This document shows positions 1-11,109 of a DNA stretch of 64,000 bases, in pieces. The notes under the pieces were generated by a model that was not told the origin of the DNA, ran no database searches, and saw only the letters and a program-made list of their open reading frames with translations. This stretch comes from Pyronema omphalodes (Eukaryota > Ascomycota > Pezizomycetes > Pezizales > Pyronemataceae), in the NCBI GenBank assembly GCA_024516155.1, contig JAJJXM010000007.1, positions 186,001 through 250,000 of the forward strand, given 5' to 3'. The first letter of the stretch is position 1, and each line of letters opens with the position of its first letter. The position numbers and the translations under genes are program-made.

Positions 1-771
1 TGGTGCATCTTATTGGTGTTGGTGTTGAAGACAAATACATCACCATTCTGATGTCCTGAAGCAACCAAGTTTCCATCGGGAGACTGTATATGCTTTTAGA
101 GAAGTTGAGAAGAAGGCATCAGGCATCTTACCACGTCCAATGCTGTACCGAAGCTTCCCTTTGTCGAAAGGGTTGTCAAGGCCTCTTGAGGATTTGCAGT
201 ATCCCAAATAGCAATTTTTCCATGACAGTTGACTCCAAAAAGTCTGTCACCAACAGGAGACAATGCTATGGCCCAAACCCCTTTAACATCTATGACGAAC
301 AATCATTTTTTAGTTGGTACAGTAGCTCTGATTGTATGACAGTACATACTATCTTGGTCTTTGGTTTCGAGGCGGTGGAGCTGTTTCAAGTTCTCCAAGT
401 CCCACAGAATAATCTCTCCGGAATATCCAACACTTGCAGCTATCGTTCCTGTGTTACGGTTGACAGCTATGTGATGTGCTCCAAGAGGGTGTGCACCGCG
501 AAACTCATGCGCGAGAATATGCTCGGGATTTCCGGTTTCCCAGAGCTTGATGCTTGAGTCTCCAGCTGCGGTAAGAACATACTTTGGAGTCACAGCAACT
601 CCGAAGATATCGAACTCATGCGCTTCGAATAGTCAGCATGATGTGAACTAGTAGTATTTGGAAAAGACGAGTGACCATTTGCCGCGACATGTGCTGTCAG
701 GTATTGCTTAGACTGTACGCGTTTGTTAGCAGTTGATATACAGTGTCATCTTTCGTAAGCCTACGCACCAT
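1..771 (-). CDS. SKI8: SKI8-like WD40 repeat protein (5' part; runs off the window start)
   Basis: Partial gene, exons 771-769, 712-676, 622-350, 289-132 and 83-<1. Joined exons stay in frame and start MSKQYLTAHVAANAHEFDIF, followed by WD40 blades with typical IKLWE, IILWDLE and IAIWD ends and a last visible stretch SPDGNLVASGHQNGDVFVF. In the family, Ski8 is the WD40 subunit of the Ski2-Ski3-Ski8 complex that threads mRNA into the cytoplasmic exosome; fungal Ski8/Rec14 also acts in meiotic break formation. Assignment rests on the N-terminal pattern and blade spacing. Oddities: the first coding exon is just the ATG, followed by a 56-bp intron with donor gtgcgt and a good branch site; the second donor (gtcact) is weak but keeps the frame. 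Introns 349-290 (gtatgt) and 131-84 (gtaaga) are clear. Another WD40 family is possible but less likely. Confidence 0.8.
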
Positions 772-1098
772 TATTGTGGCGAAAGAAGATGATAGTTTAC
801 ATCCACTGGTCGCGCAGGTGGAAGAGCTGTCGTTGGCGAAGCTTGAAGTGGGATGGCCTGCAGCCCCGCCAAACATGTCACGTGAAAGAAATTTAAACTC
901 AAACTCGGTCTATTGTGAAGAGCGCGACGCAATGAGCTCACGAAAAGCGCAATAGTTTTGGTTCTACATGTAACATTTTTTTTACCCAAATAATAGTACA
1001 ATGCCGACTCCCCAGTCCGCTCCAATCCCACCCAAATTTTATACACAAATCATTCCTCATTCCTCCTTCCCCGCGCAACCGACCCGCAACCCCGCTGC

Positions 1099-1476
1099 TT
1101 AAGGCTCCTCAACAGGTGCAGGTGCAACCTTCTCCTCTCCCTTCTTTGCCTTTCCCAACCACATGTTCTTGATGTCCGCTACACAGTACGGGCAGAGGAT
1201 GTGTGCACGCTTGGTTCTACCGCAGGCAGCGCACTTGTTCAACGCGGTGACATCCTGGAGAGCCTTTCCGGCCAACTGTCTCATACGCTTCCTGGAGTGA
1301 GACTGCTTCTTCTTGGGCACTGCGCGGAGAATCGATTCGAAAATTCCGGGTAGTAACGTCGGCAGGTTTAGGTGAATGGCGAGAGGAACCGCGAAGGCGG
1401 GAAGAGTGATTCTCGGCAGGAAGGATGCGAGGGTCGAGAGAGTGCCCGATCGGGCGGCGGACAGTGCCATCGCCAT
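1099..1476 (-). CDS. MRPL32: Mitochondrial large-subunit ribosomal protein bL32m
   Basis: Single-exon gene of 125 aa. The first 50 residues form an Arg/Ala/Leu-rich presequence-like region. The mature part begins near residue 54 with VPKKKQSHSRKRMRQ, the usual start of bacterial-type L32. A zinc ribbon follows: Cys82, Cys85, Cys95, Cys98 in CAAC-x9-CPYC. In yeast, Mrpl32 is processed by the m-AAA protease and then joins the mitochondrial 54S subunit. The short acidic/proline tail (APVEEP) is common in fungal versions. It is transcribed divergently from the septin gene at 1908 across about 430 bp and lies about 330 bp downstream of the SKI8-like start on the same strand. No intron is needed. 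Confidence 0.93.
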   Translation of the reverse strand: MAMALSAARSGTLSTLASFLPRITLPAFAVPLAIHLNLPTLLPGIFESILRAVPKKKQSHSRKRMRQLAGKALQDVTALNKCAACGRTKRAHILCPYCVADIKNMWLGKAKKGEEKVAPAPVEEP

Positions 1477-1907
1477 GACTTTTTTCGGTGTGTTTTAGGT
1501 TCGTATAGACTCCGAAATCGCTGGCGGCCTCGTGGTGTCGTATGGACGGGGGCGGTAAATTTGAACTGGAGGTTCGTGGTCGTGAAGTGGAAACACCAAT
1601 CTCAATTATTCACGATTTGCAGGGACCCGATCGAGCATTGGCCAATCACAGCCGAGACTAGCAACAACCCTGACCGCAGGTCAATTCCAGAGAGACAGCG
1701 TCGGCTTCCCCTTTTTCGCGTTTCCCCCCTCGACACCCCCCATCGACGGACACACAGACAGACACCTCCCCTACACCCTTCAGCCTTCCCCATCTCGCCC
1801 CATTTTTTCTGCGAGATCCTTCCTTCGTCACATCTACACAGCGTCGACCTCTCTACAGAGCTTCTCCAGCTTCACTCACCTCAGTCCTTGCACCAATACA
1901 CACCACC

Positions 1908-3166
1908 ATGTCTACCCAGGCTGCACCAGTTTCGGTTTTCCCCAGAAGCCACGTCGGTTTCGACAGCATTACCTCTCAGATCGAGCGTAAGCTCTTGAAG
2001 CGTGGTTTCCAGTTCAACGTCATTTGCGTTGGTATGTACATGTGATTCCCCTGTCTGCTATGTACAGTACAGCAGACAGCTCCCAAGTGCTTAAGCTGAC
2101 CTGCTGTGAAGGTCAGACCGGACTCGGAAAATCCACCCTCATCAACACCATCTTTGCTGCTCACCTTATCGACTCCAAGGGACGTCTTACTCCCGACGAG
2201 CCTGTGCGATCCACCACCGAGATCCAAACCGTTTCTCACAGTACGTTTCCCCCTGATAGGGAGCTATGCGGCTTGTCTAACTCGTGACCAGTTATTGAGG
2301 AGAATGGCGTGAGACTGCGTCTTAACATTGTCGACACCCCGGGATACGGCGACCAAGTTAACAACGACAGATGCTGGGACCCCATCGTGAAGTACATTAA
2401 GGACCAGCACTCTGCCTACCTCCGTAAGGAGCTCACTGCTCAGCGTGAGCGCTACATCCAGGACACCCGCATTCACTGCTGCTTGTTCTTCATCCAGCCC
2501 TCCGGACACGCGTACGTAACTTTGTTATTCTTCATGTTTGCTATTGCTAACTTTCATATACAGTCTCAAGCCCATCGATATTGTCGTCTTGAAGAAGCTT
2601 TCCGATGTTGTTAACGTTGTCCCCGTTATCGCCAAGTCCGACTCTCTTACCATGGAGGAGCGCGCTGCCTTCAAGGAGCGCATTAAGGAGGAGTTCGCTT
2701 TCCACAACCTTAAGATGTACCCCTACGACAACGACGAGCTCGACGAGGAGGAGCGTGCCTTGAATGCACAGATCAAGAACATTATTCCCTTCGCTGTTGT
2801 TGGATCCGAGAAGTCCATCATTGTCGACGGAAAGCAGGTCCGTGGACGTCAGAACAGATGGGGAGTTATCAACGGTAAGCTATTTAAAATTCCCATCTAA
2901 AATTGCATAAGCTAATTATATGTTTAGTCGAGAACGAGAGCCACTGCGAGTTCGTCTACTTGAGAAACTTCTTGACCAGAACCCACCTCCAGGACCTTAT
3001 CGAAACCACCTCCCAGATTCACTACGAGACCTTCCGTGCCAAGCAGCTCTTGGCCCTCAAGGAGTCCAGCGCCGCCGGTGCAGGCACCAGCCGACCCATC
3101 TCCCCTGCTGCCGACAGAGAGCTCAGCCGGGGATCGCAGCAGAGAATGACCATGAACGGATACTAA
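1908..3166 (+). CDS. CDC10: Septin of the Cdc10 (AspD) class
   Basis: Five exons: 1908-2031, 2112-2240, 2292-2511, 2564-2874, 2928-3166; joined they give 340 aa in one frame. Visible are the polybasic stretch RKLLKRGF, P-loop G1 GQTGLGKS (residues 42-49), G3 DTPG, G4 AKSD, and the septin unique element with NVENESHCEFVYLRNFL and RTHLQDLIETT. The protein ends about 40 residues after this with a Ser/Ala tail and no coiled coil; this, the length and the N-terminus VGFDSITSQIE place it with yeast Cdc10/Aspergillus AspD rather than Cdc3, Cdc11 or Cdc12. Known role: GTP-binding subunit of septin hetero-oligomers forming rings and scaffolds at septation and branching sites. All introns are 50-80 bp with gtatgt, gtacgt or gtaagc donors. 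Codon use is strongly biased to C-ending codons, consistent with high expression. Confidence 0.95.
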
Positions 3167-3918
3167 GTCGAATAATTTGGGAACGTGTTATGGAGTGTTG
3201 GGTGTTGGGAATGCGTCGTTTTTTCCTTGGTGCTGTGCAGCTATTACTACCCGTTTTCTTTTGCTTTCTTCGTTTAAAAGCATCTTACCCACCCCCCCCC
3301 CCCTTCTTCCACACCTACTGTCTGCTGGTTCTTAATATCCTGAGATTCCTCCCTTGGACTCTTTCGTATTTTTCTTTTAAAGTTTTTCATTTTTTTAGTG
3401 TACCAAACTCTACAATACCCCGTTTGCGTTTAGTTTTTTCCTTTTAAACATGTTTGTTATACCGAAATTAGTACGGTAGCATGGCTTATTTTTTTTACCC
3501 CTGTGGACAGAGAATGGGAGTTGTTCGTTGAATGGTATGTGGGCAGTACGTACGTAGTAATTCCAATTTTTTCCTCAGTTGAATACATGAGCATTTTAAA
3601 CCCGTATCAACTTAAAACTCAATTGTTGATACCTGAAATTAGAAGGTCCTTTCTGGATTTGCAAGATCTTCCGTGAAAACAAGTGTCTAGAGAGGCGGTG
3701 GAATTTTAAAAGCTACATAAGGCCTTCATTTGCGGCTTCATTTTAAATACAATTCATCCTTGAACTAACTAGTCCTAGCCTCCTAGGTTCCTAATCATTA
3801 CTGGGGGGCATCTACGCGTGGTCACGCCAAGCCAATTACCGGTTCACGTTCACGTTCACGTCGCGTCTTCCCAAATGTCTTCCTGTTCAGCAAATTCCAC
3901 CTTTTCTCCACTTCAACG
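3167..3918. other. Septin 3' flank and RAD52 promoter region
   Basis: No gene is supported here. The septin side is T-rich with a C11-12 tract near 3291-3302 and probably holds its 3' UTR and polyadenylation region. The RAD52 side holds an MCB-type hexamer (3814-3819), a CCAAT box near 3831 and a TTCACG tandem repeat (3843-3861). Confidence 0.6.
3814..3819. promoter_or_regulatory. MCB-type ACGCGT box upstream of RAD52
   Basis: Palindromic ACGCGT lies 100 bp upstream of the RAD52 start codon, next to a CCAAT box and a triple TTCACG repeat. In fungi MBF (Mbp1-Swi6) binds ACGCGT in promoters of S-phase genes. Function here is inferred from position and from the matching boxes at MCM7 and RECQ. 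Confidence 0.5.
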
Positions 3919-5728
3919 ATGCAGCCCGGAGACCAACATAATATGCCACTTCAAAAGAGCGTACGCCAATATATCCCGCCGCCACAGGTCATAACACCAT
4001 ATACTGCGGCCGAAATCGCTACCCTTCAGTCAAAGTTAGACCAACAGCTTGGTCCGGAGTTTATATCTTCTCGACCTGGAGCGGGAGGAAAGAAGGTCCA
4101 TTATTTACAGGCCGATAAATGTATTAATTTGGCAAATCAGGTGTTTGGTTTTAATGGCTGGAGCAGTTGTATTACAAATATGGAAGTTGATTTCGTGAGC
4201 CACCTACTGGAAAAATACAATGGAATAACAATACTGATACAATATAGCTTGATCCTTTGAAGGACGGTAAATTCAACATCGGTATATCGGTTACGGTTCG
4301 GGTTACGCTAAAAGACGGAACTTATCATGAGGATATTGGTTATGGGCAAATGGAGAATGCAAAGAAGGCGCAGGCGTTTGAGAAGGCAAAAAAGGAGGGT
4401 ACGACGGATGCACTGAAAAGAGCTCTGAGATCGTTTGGAAATGTCCTGGGAAATTGCTTGTATGATAAGGAATATCTGTCAAGGATTACGAGAGTTCGAG
4501 CTCCTACGGTATGTAACGGAAGCCTGGTTGAGGGTTTTCAAGTTGCTAATATTTGGTGCTACAGGCTGCGTTTGACGAGAAACGATTACATAGACACGGA
4601 GATAGTATGCCAGTACCACCCGAGATCAAGAAAGAGTCGGGTGCACCGTTTGTGCCAAATGTCCAAGCAGCTCCCACATCAGCTTCTACATCTGATGAGT
4701 CAGTCTTTGATGACTATGGTGGCGATGACCTGGAAGAATTAGGCATTTTTGCCGGCGACGAAACCTATGATGATCTAATGCCAGACGAGGTAGCTATTGA
4801 CGATAGTCCCCCATTCGATACACCGTCCAAGCCGCCACTATTACAACCCAACAATAATTTTGGTCGGAACACTTTGGCTATGCCTCAGCAGCCATCAGCT
4901 CCTACATCACCAACTAAGCAGGGTCCTCGAAGCTTTGCACCTCCACCCCAAACAACAGCTGCCATCCGCCCACAGACCAATGGTGCTCAAGCCCAGCAGC
5001 AGCAGCAACAGCAGCCCAAACCACAACCTCCACAACCTCCTCAACAAAAGCCAAGCATGCCCGCACCTGCCCCACGCTCTAATATGCAGCCTCCTTCAGC
5101 TCGGCCGCAGACGAACCTTCCCGGCCCTGCTACGGCCAATCGAACACCCGCCATTGGTGCCCCTCGACCCAACGTTCCAGGAAATAATGCACCCAACCCC
5201 TCCAACGCCAACTCTGCTGCACACCCACCAGCACCCCAAGCTCCTCAAGCTCCCCCAACTAATAAACCAACGAGCCCTAACCAGTCTGCCGGGGCACAAC
5301 CTCAAGCACCTACCACACCAGGCCCACCAAATCCGCCTATCGGGTTTTTTACCGCACGAGCAGCCATGTCTCTTAACAGTGAGAATGACGTAATACCAGA
5401 AGCTGCACCAACCTTTAATCCTCATAAAGTCACCAGCATTCCACGAACCGCTGGAATTGATCACACAAAGTCATCCCCTATTCCTAGGAAGGTCCTGGGT
5501 CAGGCAAGTCAGGGACCACCTCCTATCATGGCTCCTAGTCCAATGAATTTCCAAAATCCCTCAATGGCTCCCGTGAGGCAAATTGGCATGCCTCCTAGGG
5601 GAACGGGTGCGTTTAAGTCGCCGAGTATGGCGGGTATGAAAAGAGGGCCACAGGGAGGGTTACCACCGCCTGGAGGTGGAGGTCTTGGGGGTTCAAGTGA
5701 TATTAAAAGGCCTAGGAATGGAGCATGA
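3919..5728 (+). CDS. RAD52: DNA repair and recombination protein Rad52 homologue
   Basis: Three exons 3919-4194, 4248-4508, 4565-5728 give 566 aa. Residues about 25-175 form the conserved Rad52 DNA-binding/annealing domain: [74 protein letters not shown]. The remainder is low-complexity, rich in Gln, Pro, Ala and Asn, with a CAG/CAA-encoded Gln run near 4995-5015 and basic stretches near the C-terminus, as in fungal Rad52 where this half binds Rad51 and RPA. Known role: mediator of Rad51 loading and single-strand annealing in nuclear double-strand break repair. Introns are 53 and 56 bp (gtgagc, gtatgt). The start ATG precedes a typical fungal N-terminus; no upstream in-frame alternative is needed. 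Confidence 0.95.
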
Positions 5729-6639
5729 GAACAGAATGAAGATAGAAAAATTTGTGATGTTGGGAATCGATTGGCGTTTGAGCGTTTTGAATTATGTTTT
5801 TCATGGATATCATATTTTTATTTGGATTGGTTTGAATTTTCGAGCGGTTTGCATATTGAAAAAAAGGCATATTAGGTATATATATTCGGAGGGAGTTATA
5901 ATTTAATGGATTTAGTGGTACTGTTTGATGATAAAAATAGAGAAATTCTGATTGCATCTGTGTGTTCGATTTTAGATGGATATCAAGAGAAAGACAGTGA
6001 TATTGAAAATGGAGGGTTCCAAATAGTCAGAGGTGTCGATGTGCAGTAAAAATGCTAGAAGAGAGGCTACCAGCAAAACGGGGATAGGAACGAAAATAAA
6101 ACGGCTTAATGAATTCCTTGTAGAGGATTTGCGTCCGAAACAACCAGATACCATACTGTGGACATAAGACAACACTATAATCTCAATTCATAGGACTTTT
6201 TAGAGCCGAATCCCAATCAACAATGCTCGTCTAGTTGAATCGAAAGAGTTCCAAACCACATATAGACCAATCAATACTTAACCAAGTTGGAAACATGAAG
6301 CTAAACATATTTCTGACAACAAAAAGATGATGATAAACTAATGGATACTATATTAAACAAAGAACCCGCCATATAGAACCCCTCAATCGATAGGTCAACA
6401 CCGAAAAATACCCCCGGAAATCCCAAATGAAACCAAAGCGGATATGTAATTCCATCTAAACTTAAAACTTTAAAATCCACTCCCCTGCTAAGAAACTCAT
6501 AATCTAAACCACCCCATCAGCGCACTATTTCTGATATTTTTTTTTTAACTATGTACAGCAGATTGTAGAATGTAGAAAATGAATGTACAATATATAAGGA
6601 TTCCTCATGATGAATTTCAAGCCCCGACTCTCAATAATA
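5729..6639. other. AT-rich intergenic DNA downstream of RAD52
   Basis: AT-rich sequence with no supported gene. It should contain the RAD52 3' UTR at its left end. Short ORFs here lack family features and splice structure. Confidence 0.5.
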
Positions 6640-7015
6640 CGGAATATTCACAAGAGAAAACGACCAATCCCAGTGGTTAGAAACTATATTGACACGAAAG
6701 AAAATCAGCATGAGGGTGCGGTGACCCCAAGCAACGAAGAGTGCTCTGGGGCTGTTTCTAGTAGGCCTCCGGGATTACAGATGGGGGCCTGCAGATGTAT
6801 ATTAACACAGAGGTATATTAACACAGATATATATTAACACAGAGGTATATTAACACAGATGTATATTAACACAGATGTATATTAACACAGATGTATATTA
6901 ACACAGATGTATATTAACCCAGATGTATATTAACACAGATGTATATTAACACAGATCACGTCATAATCTTACAGTTGGGAACGTTTAAGAATTCATCAAT
7001 TAATCAATCAATCAA
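6640..7015 (+). mobile_element. Retroposon-like relic, copy A, with internal minisatellite
   Basis: Shares long stretches with 19766-19966 (copy B): ATATTGACrCGAAAGAAAATCAG, TGCTCTGGGGCT, TAGGCCTCCGGGATTACAGA, and the 3' core CGTCATAAyCTTAC followed by GGTTGGGAACGTTTAAGAAT-type sequence and an AATCA-like tail. It lies on the + strand and ends in a short simple-repeat tail, as non-LTR elements and SINEs do. No ORF. A segment present once in copy B is amplified here (6793-6957). Confidence 0.55.
6793..6957 (+). repeat. 16-bp minisatellite inside retroposon-like copy A
   Basis: About ten head-to-tail units of ACAGATGTATATTAAC with minor variants (AGGTATATTAAC, ATATATATTAAC, one ACCC variant). 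Copy B at 19.9 kb has the homologous segment once, so the array arose after insertion or in this lineage of the element. Confidence 0.85.
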
Positions 7016-8083
7016 CCAGTGCCGAGAAAATTAGTTCCGAAGCTGAGGAGATTATTTAGGTAGATTAGTCACATTATTTCATCATATCATTAATACAGAT
7101 ATGGTGATCTGAAGTTTAAAACTTTAAAACTCCTTTTTTGCTTAGTAAATTTCTTTTTTAATAACGCTTATAGATGTTATCACGGACTAAGAACTAGGAA
7201 CTAGGGTTAAACCCCAACCCATTTTCTCCTTCTCTATCTCTGGCAGCACCTTCATATCCATTTCCTTCATCAGCAACCGACAAAACAACCGCAAAAACAA
7301 CCAACAGAACATACATCAAACCATAAGACCACTCCAACTGATCCACACCGCAGCAAACCCCCAGTATCCGGGATTAGGATCCCCATCTGATCACCCACAA
7401 CAATACCCGCTAGACAATCTCATGCCAAAACAAACCCGGGATGTGTTGGGTTGGGTTCATGATTCCATAATCGTAGCTGGTGGTTGTACATATTGCTTAT
7501 GGGGATATAATGGGAGAAAAAGCAGGGGGGAGAAGGTAGGGTGGAGGATGGGGAGGGTTTAGTTTATTATGGTTCAAGGGAAGGGGGTTGAAGGATGAAA
7601 GTTAAAAGTTGAAGGGTATGGATGGATATAGGATATAGGATAGTGATTTTGTGGGTAATATGGTTAGTGTAGTTACTATAGCGAGAAGAGATGGAGATGT
7701 GGGGTTAAGTAAGGATGATTGGAGAAGTTTTAATTTTATATTTTCCCAAGTTTGAGTGTACATGTATATATCACAACTATCAAGTAACGGGAATTAATTT
7801 CCAAGGTATCAAAAAATCCCTTCTCATCATAGCAAGGTAGTATTTCATTCAGTATTTTGGATGTTAAACAACATTGTAACCCATCTTTCTTTGCAACCTC
7901 AATCTTGGCCTTTCAACAAAATAACAAAAACTTATTTAAAAGACAAAAAAAAAACCATAAAACATAAACCATTACTTGATCCTCTGACTGTGCCTACTTT
8001 CTTGGGTATCATATTTCCTTCAGTTTCCTTCCAAAACCATATTTCTTCTTGTCTTCTCAATCCTATCAAAAATCGACCTTCCT
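7016..8083. other. Intergenic DNA downstream of MCM7
   Basis: No supported gene. Contains AT-rich blocks and G-rich runs near 7510-7620 (GGGGAGAAGG-type). The right end should hold the MCM7 3' UTR, since MCM7 is transcribed toward this interval. Confidence 0.5.
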
Positions 8084-10681
8084 TTAAGACATTTCGACAT
8101 CTCCCTCCTCCTCCTCTTCCTCGGCCCCAATAAATACCAACCTAGTACCATTATCTGAGACCTGCCAGACATCCAGTCCCTCATATTCCTCAACACATCT
8201 AACCAACTGATCCTCCGTGAAACCCTTAGCAAGGACTCTTTCCCTAACCGTTCTCATAGCCACCTCTCCATTTCTCGCCGCCGTCTTAGCAATATTATAA
8301 ATCCTAGTCATAGCCGTAAGGTCACCCTTATCGATCTGTTCATCATACAAGCTAGCCTTCGAAGTTTCAATGAGTCTCAAAGCCTCATCAACATCCTCCA
8401 TCACGACCTGATCCGCCAATCTCAATCTAGCCAAGGCCTGAGCTAAACGTAATACTCCTAGTAAAGTACGTGGGGAGGTGTGAGAGAATTGTTTTTTGCC
8501 GCCTTCTTCACGCTTGCCAATTTGTCGGAGACGGACGTAGGCTTGGACTATGTAGTCGCCTACTTCCTTGGGAATAACGGGTCGCTTGGTGCGCGCAAGA
8601 GAGATGTAGGCGCGCATCTCGGCGGGGGAAAGGGGCTCGAAGGACATCTCCGGATGGCGGTTCTCCATGTGCACAAAGGTGACGTGTCTTCCTAACTCCT
8701 CGTCGGATTCTCTGCTGGGGGTATCGAGGATGAGGAAGAGAATATCGAATCTGGACAAAAGAGCAGCGGGGAGGTTGATATTCTCCACTGGAGAAATCTT
8801 AGGGTTGTAACGTCCATAAAGCGGGTTCGCCGCAGCCAAGATGGAGGTTCTAGCGTTCAAAGTAGTAGTGATTCCTGCTTTCGAGATAGAAATGGTCTGT
8901 TGCTCCATAACTTCGTGAATGGCGGTTCTGTCGGAATCATCCATTTTGTCGAACTCATCAATACAACAGATACCGTTGTCTGCAAGGACTAATGCTCCAC
9001 CTTCCAAGACCATCTCATCGGTGACAGGATCACGCATGACAGCAGCGGTCAAACCAACGCCGGAAGATCCTCGGCCGGAGGTGTAAACTGCACGGGGGGC
9101 GACTTTGGTGATGAATTTTAGCAACTGAGATTTGGCGACTCCGGGGTCTCCCATAAGACAGACGTTGATGTCACCACGGATTCTCATTCCGTCGCCCATT
9201 TCCTTGGTTACTCCTCCGATGAGTAAGAGCAATAAACACTTCTTCACATCATCGTGGCCGTAAATCTCAGGGGCAATTGACTTGGCAAGAGTATCGTAGA
9301 GGTTACCGTGGCGACGAAGCTCCTCAAATCGACGCTCCATGGCGGCATCAAGGTGGATAGAGGTGTCGTATTGTTTTTTGTGCTGTTCAACATGTTGTAG
9401 CTCCAAATAAGTATCGGTGAGAAGTCCGGCTTTGATAGCTTTGAAACCAGTGTAAGGAGTCGGCAAGAAGATACCGGCAACATCGACGATATCACCAGGG
9501 GTGATGGTACGGCAAAGATCACCATGAGCATGGATTGTCAAGCTACGGGGGATGTGACCAACAGGGACTTGCTCTGCGAGTTCTTGGATTTTGATCTCCT
9601 GGAAGGGCAAGAACTTGGAGGCTCTGGTGGAGGGGAAGAGTTGACCGCGGGCGTTGTTGTCCTGGCATTCCTTGGAGGGACAGACAATCATTGGGGTGAA
9701 GGATTTGGTTTTGATTTCTTGGAAGATTTCGGAACCGCAGCGGTCGCAGGTATAGGCGTTTACAAGGACGGCGGGCTTTACATCGCTCACACGGGTGGCA
9801 ATACCTCGAACGGTGATAAGGTGACCAAGGTGCTCTCCACGAACTTGACGGACGGCGAGGGCTTTGTTACCGGTACCGCTGGGGGGAAGGGGCTTGAAGA
9901 AAACTTGGTAGCGACGGGTGAGCTCGGCGGGGAAGTATTGCGGCTGGTTATCGATAGGAGCGGCACCTTCCTCTTGATGAGACTGAAGGGCGGCATTGCG
10001 GTTACGGCGCTGGGTCAGGATTACGTCTAGGACGTCGTCGTTGTGGCTGCGGGGGTCAGCGAGGGGGGGATCTAAGGGGGTGGCAACGGTGAAGCGTACG
10101 TGTTTTCGACGGGGATGGTGAGGAGGATATTGTCGATTGCGCGGGACAAGATCTCGGTATAGTGGTTGGCGTTTTGCTCTATCGACTTGACAAGGCGGGA
10201 GTGTTCGGGTTGTTGGCGCTCGTACTGCCAGAATTAGAAGCCGGAATTGCTGAAACAAGGGGGGATACACACCTCCGCAATGTCCTGGAGGTCAATTACT
10301 ACTGAAGTACGCTTGCGGTTTGCAACTTCAGTCAATTGGTCCATGTACTTGAGCTTAAGTTCAGGAACGGCCCTTCGTGACCGGGCTGCCCCGCGTCCTG
10401 TAGCACGCCCCCCACGGCGCCGAGGTGTTGACTCCATCAAGTCCTCGTCATCGTCCACAGTCATATTGGAAAGAGCGTTGGCGGTGGCATCGGTAGTGGT
10501 AGTTTTGTATGTCTTGAGAAAATCGAGGAAGGCACCTGTAGAGCTACGGTCAATGACAGGCTCTCACGTCTGGAGTGACGCGATTCGGAGATAGGGCAAT
10601 CGTGGCATGTCTAGGAGGGGTAAAGAACGCACTCTGCTGCGCATCATAGTCGATGCCGAGATCAATGACGGGGAGAGACAT
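8084..10681 (-). CDS. MCM7: DNA replication licensing factor Mcm7
   Basis: Four exons on the minus strand: 10681-10633, 10535-10273, 10224-10100, 10046-8084; joined length 2400 nt, 799 aa. The start [20 protein letters not shown] is typical of fungal Mcm7. A C4 zinc motif CDRC...CPSKEC lies near residue 245, the MCM AAA+ Walker A GDPGVAKS near 445, Walker B CIDEFDKM follows, and the arginine finger SRFD is near 576. Mcm7 is a subunit of the hexameric Mcm2-7 helicase loaded at origins in G1 and active in the CMG complex. It ends in a run of Glu then GDVEMS. It diverges from PEX1 with 428 bp between start codons; an ACGCGT box lies about 105 bp upstream of its ATG. All three introns are 48-97 bp and keep the frame. 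Confidence 0.96.
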
Positions 10682-10784
10682 GGCGTCGAGATTGAGGAAC
10701 CGACGTGGTGGGGTATCTTCGGCGGCGGGGCTGCCTTTAGATCTCTCGAGAGGCAAGTGGGTTGCTGACAAGTGTTTTGCACGG

Positions 10785-10790
10785 ACGCGT
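10785..10790. promoter_or_regulatory. MCB-type ACGCGT box upstream of MCM7
   Basis: ACGCGT hexamer 104 bp upstream of the MCM7 start codon, inside the 428-bp promoter shared with PEX1. Its distance fits control of MCM7 rather than PEX1 (320 bp away). Inferred MBF-type site. Confidence 0.5.
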
Positions 10791-11109
10791 GAGAAATAGA
10801 GTTGGGACGTTGTTGCGCTAACTTCGCGTTTAGCCAGGGGGGTGGAATAGTAGCAAGGGTAGTACAAATACAGTTAGTACAAAAGTAATAATACTTTTAC
10901 CAATGCGGTTAGAACACACATGTGCTCACAGCTGGGATGTCGCTACCTCGGTCAGCAGCTACCCACACCGACGAGAGCAAAAGAGAGCTGAACCGTAGAC
11001 GAGGTTGGCGCGAGCGGAGACCGAGATATTCTTCATCTAATCCATCATAAAACCGTCCCAATACAGCAATCAACACCAAAGTCAAAACCGACACCCACTG
11101 CCAGAAAAG

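Noticed and set aside
90..557. 155-aa plus-strand ORF opposite the WD40 gene
   Set aside because: Antisense to WD40 exons and crossing their introns; the minus strand has clear blade motifs and splice sites.
1372..1998. 208-aa ORF overlapping bL32m and the septin start
   Set aside because: Antisense to the bL32m presequence and running through the septin promoter and first exon in another frame.
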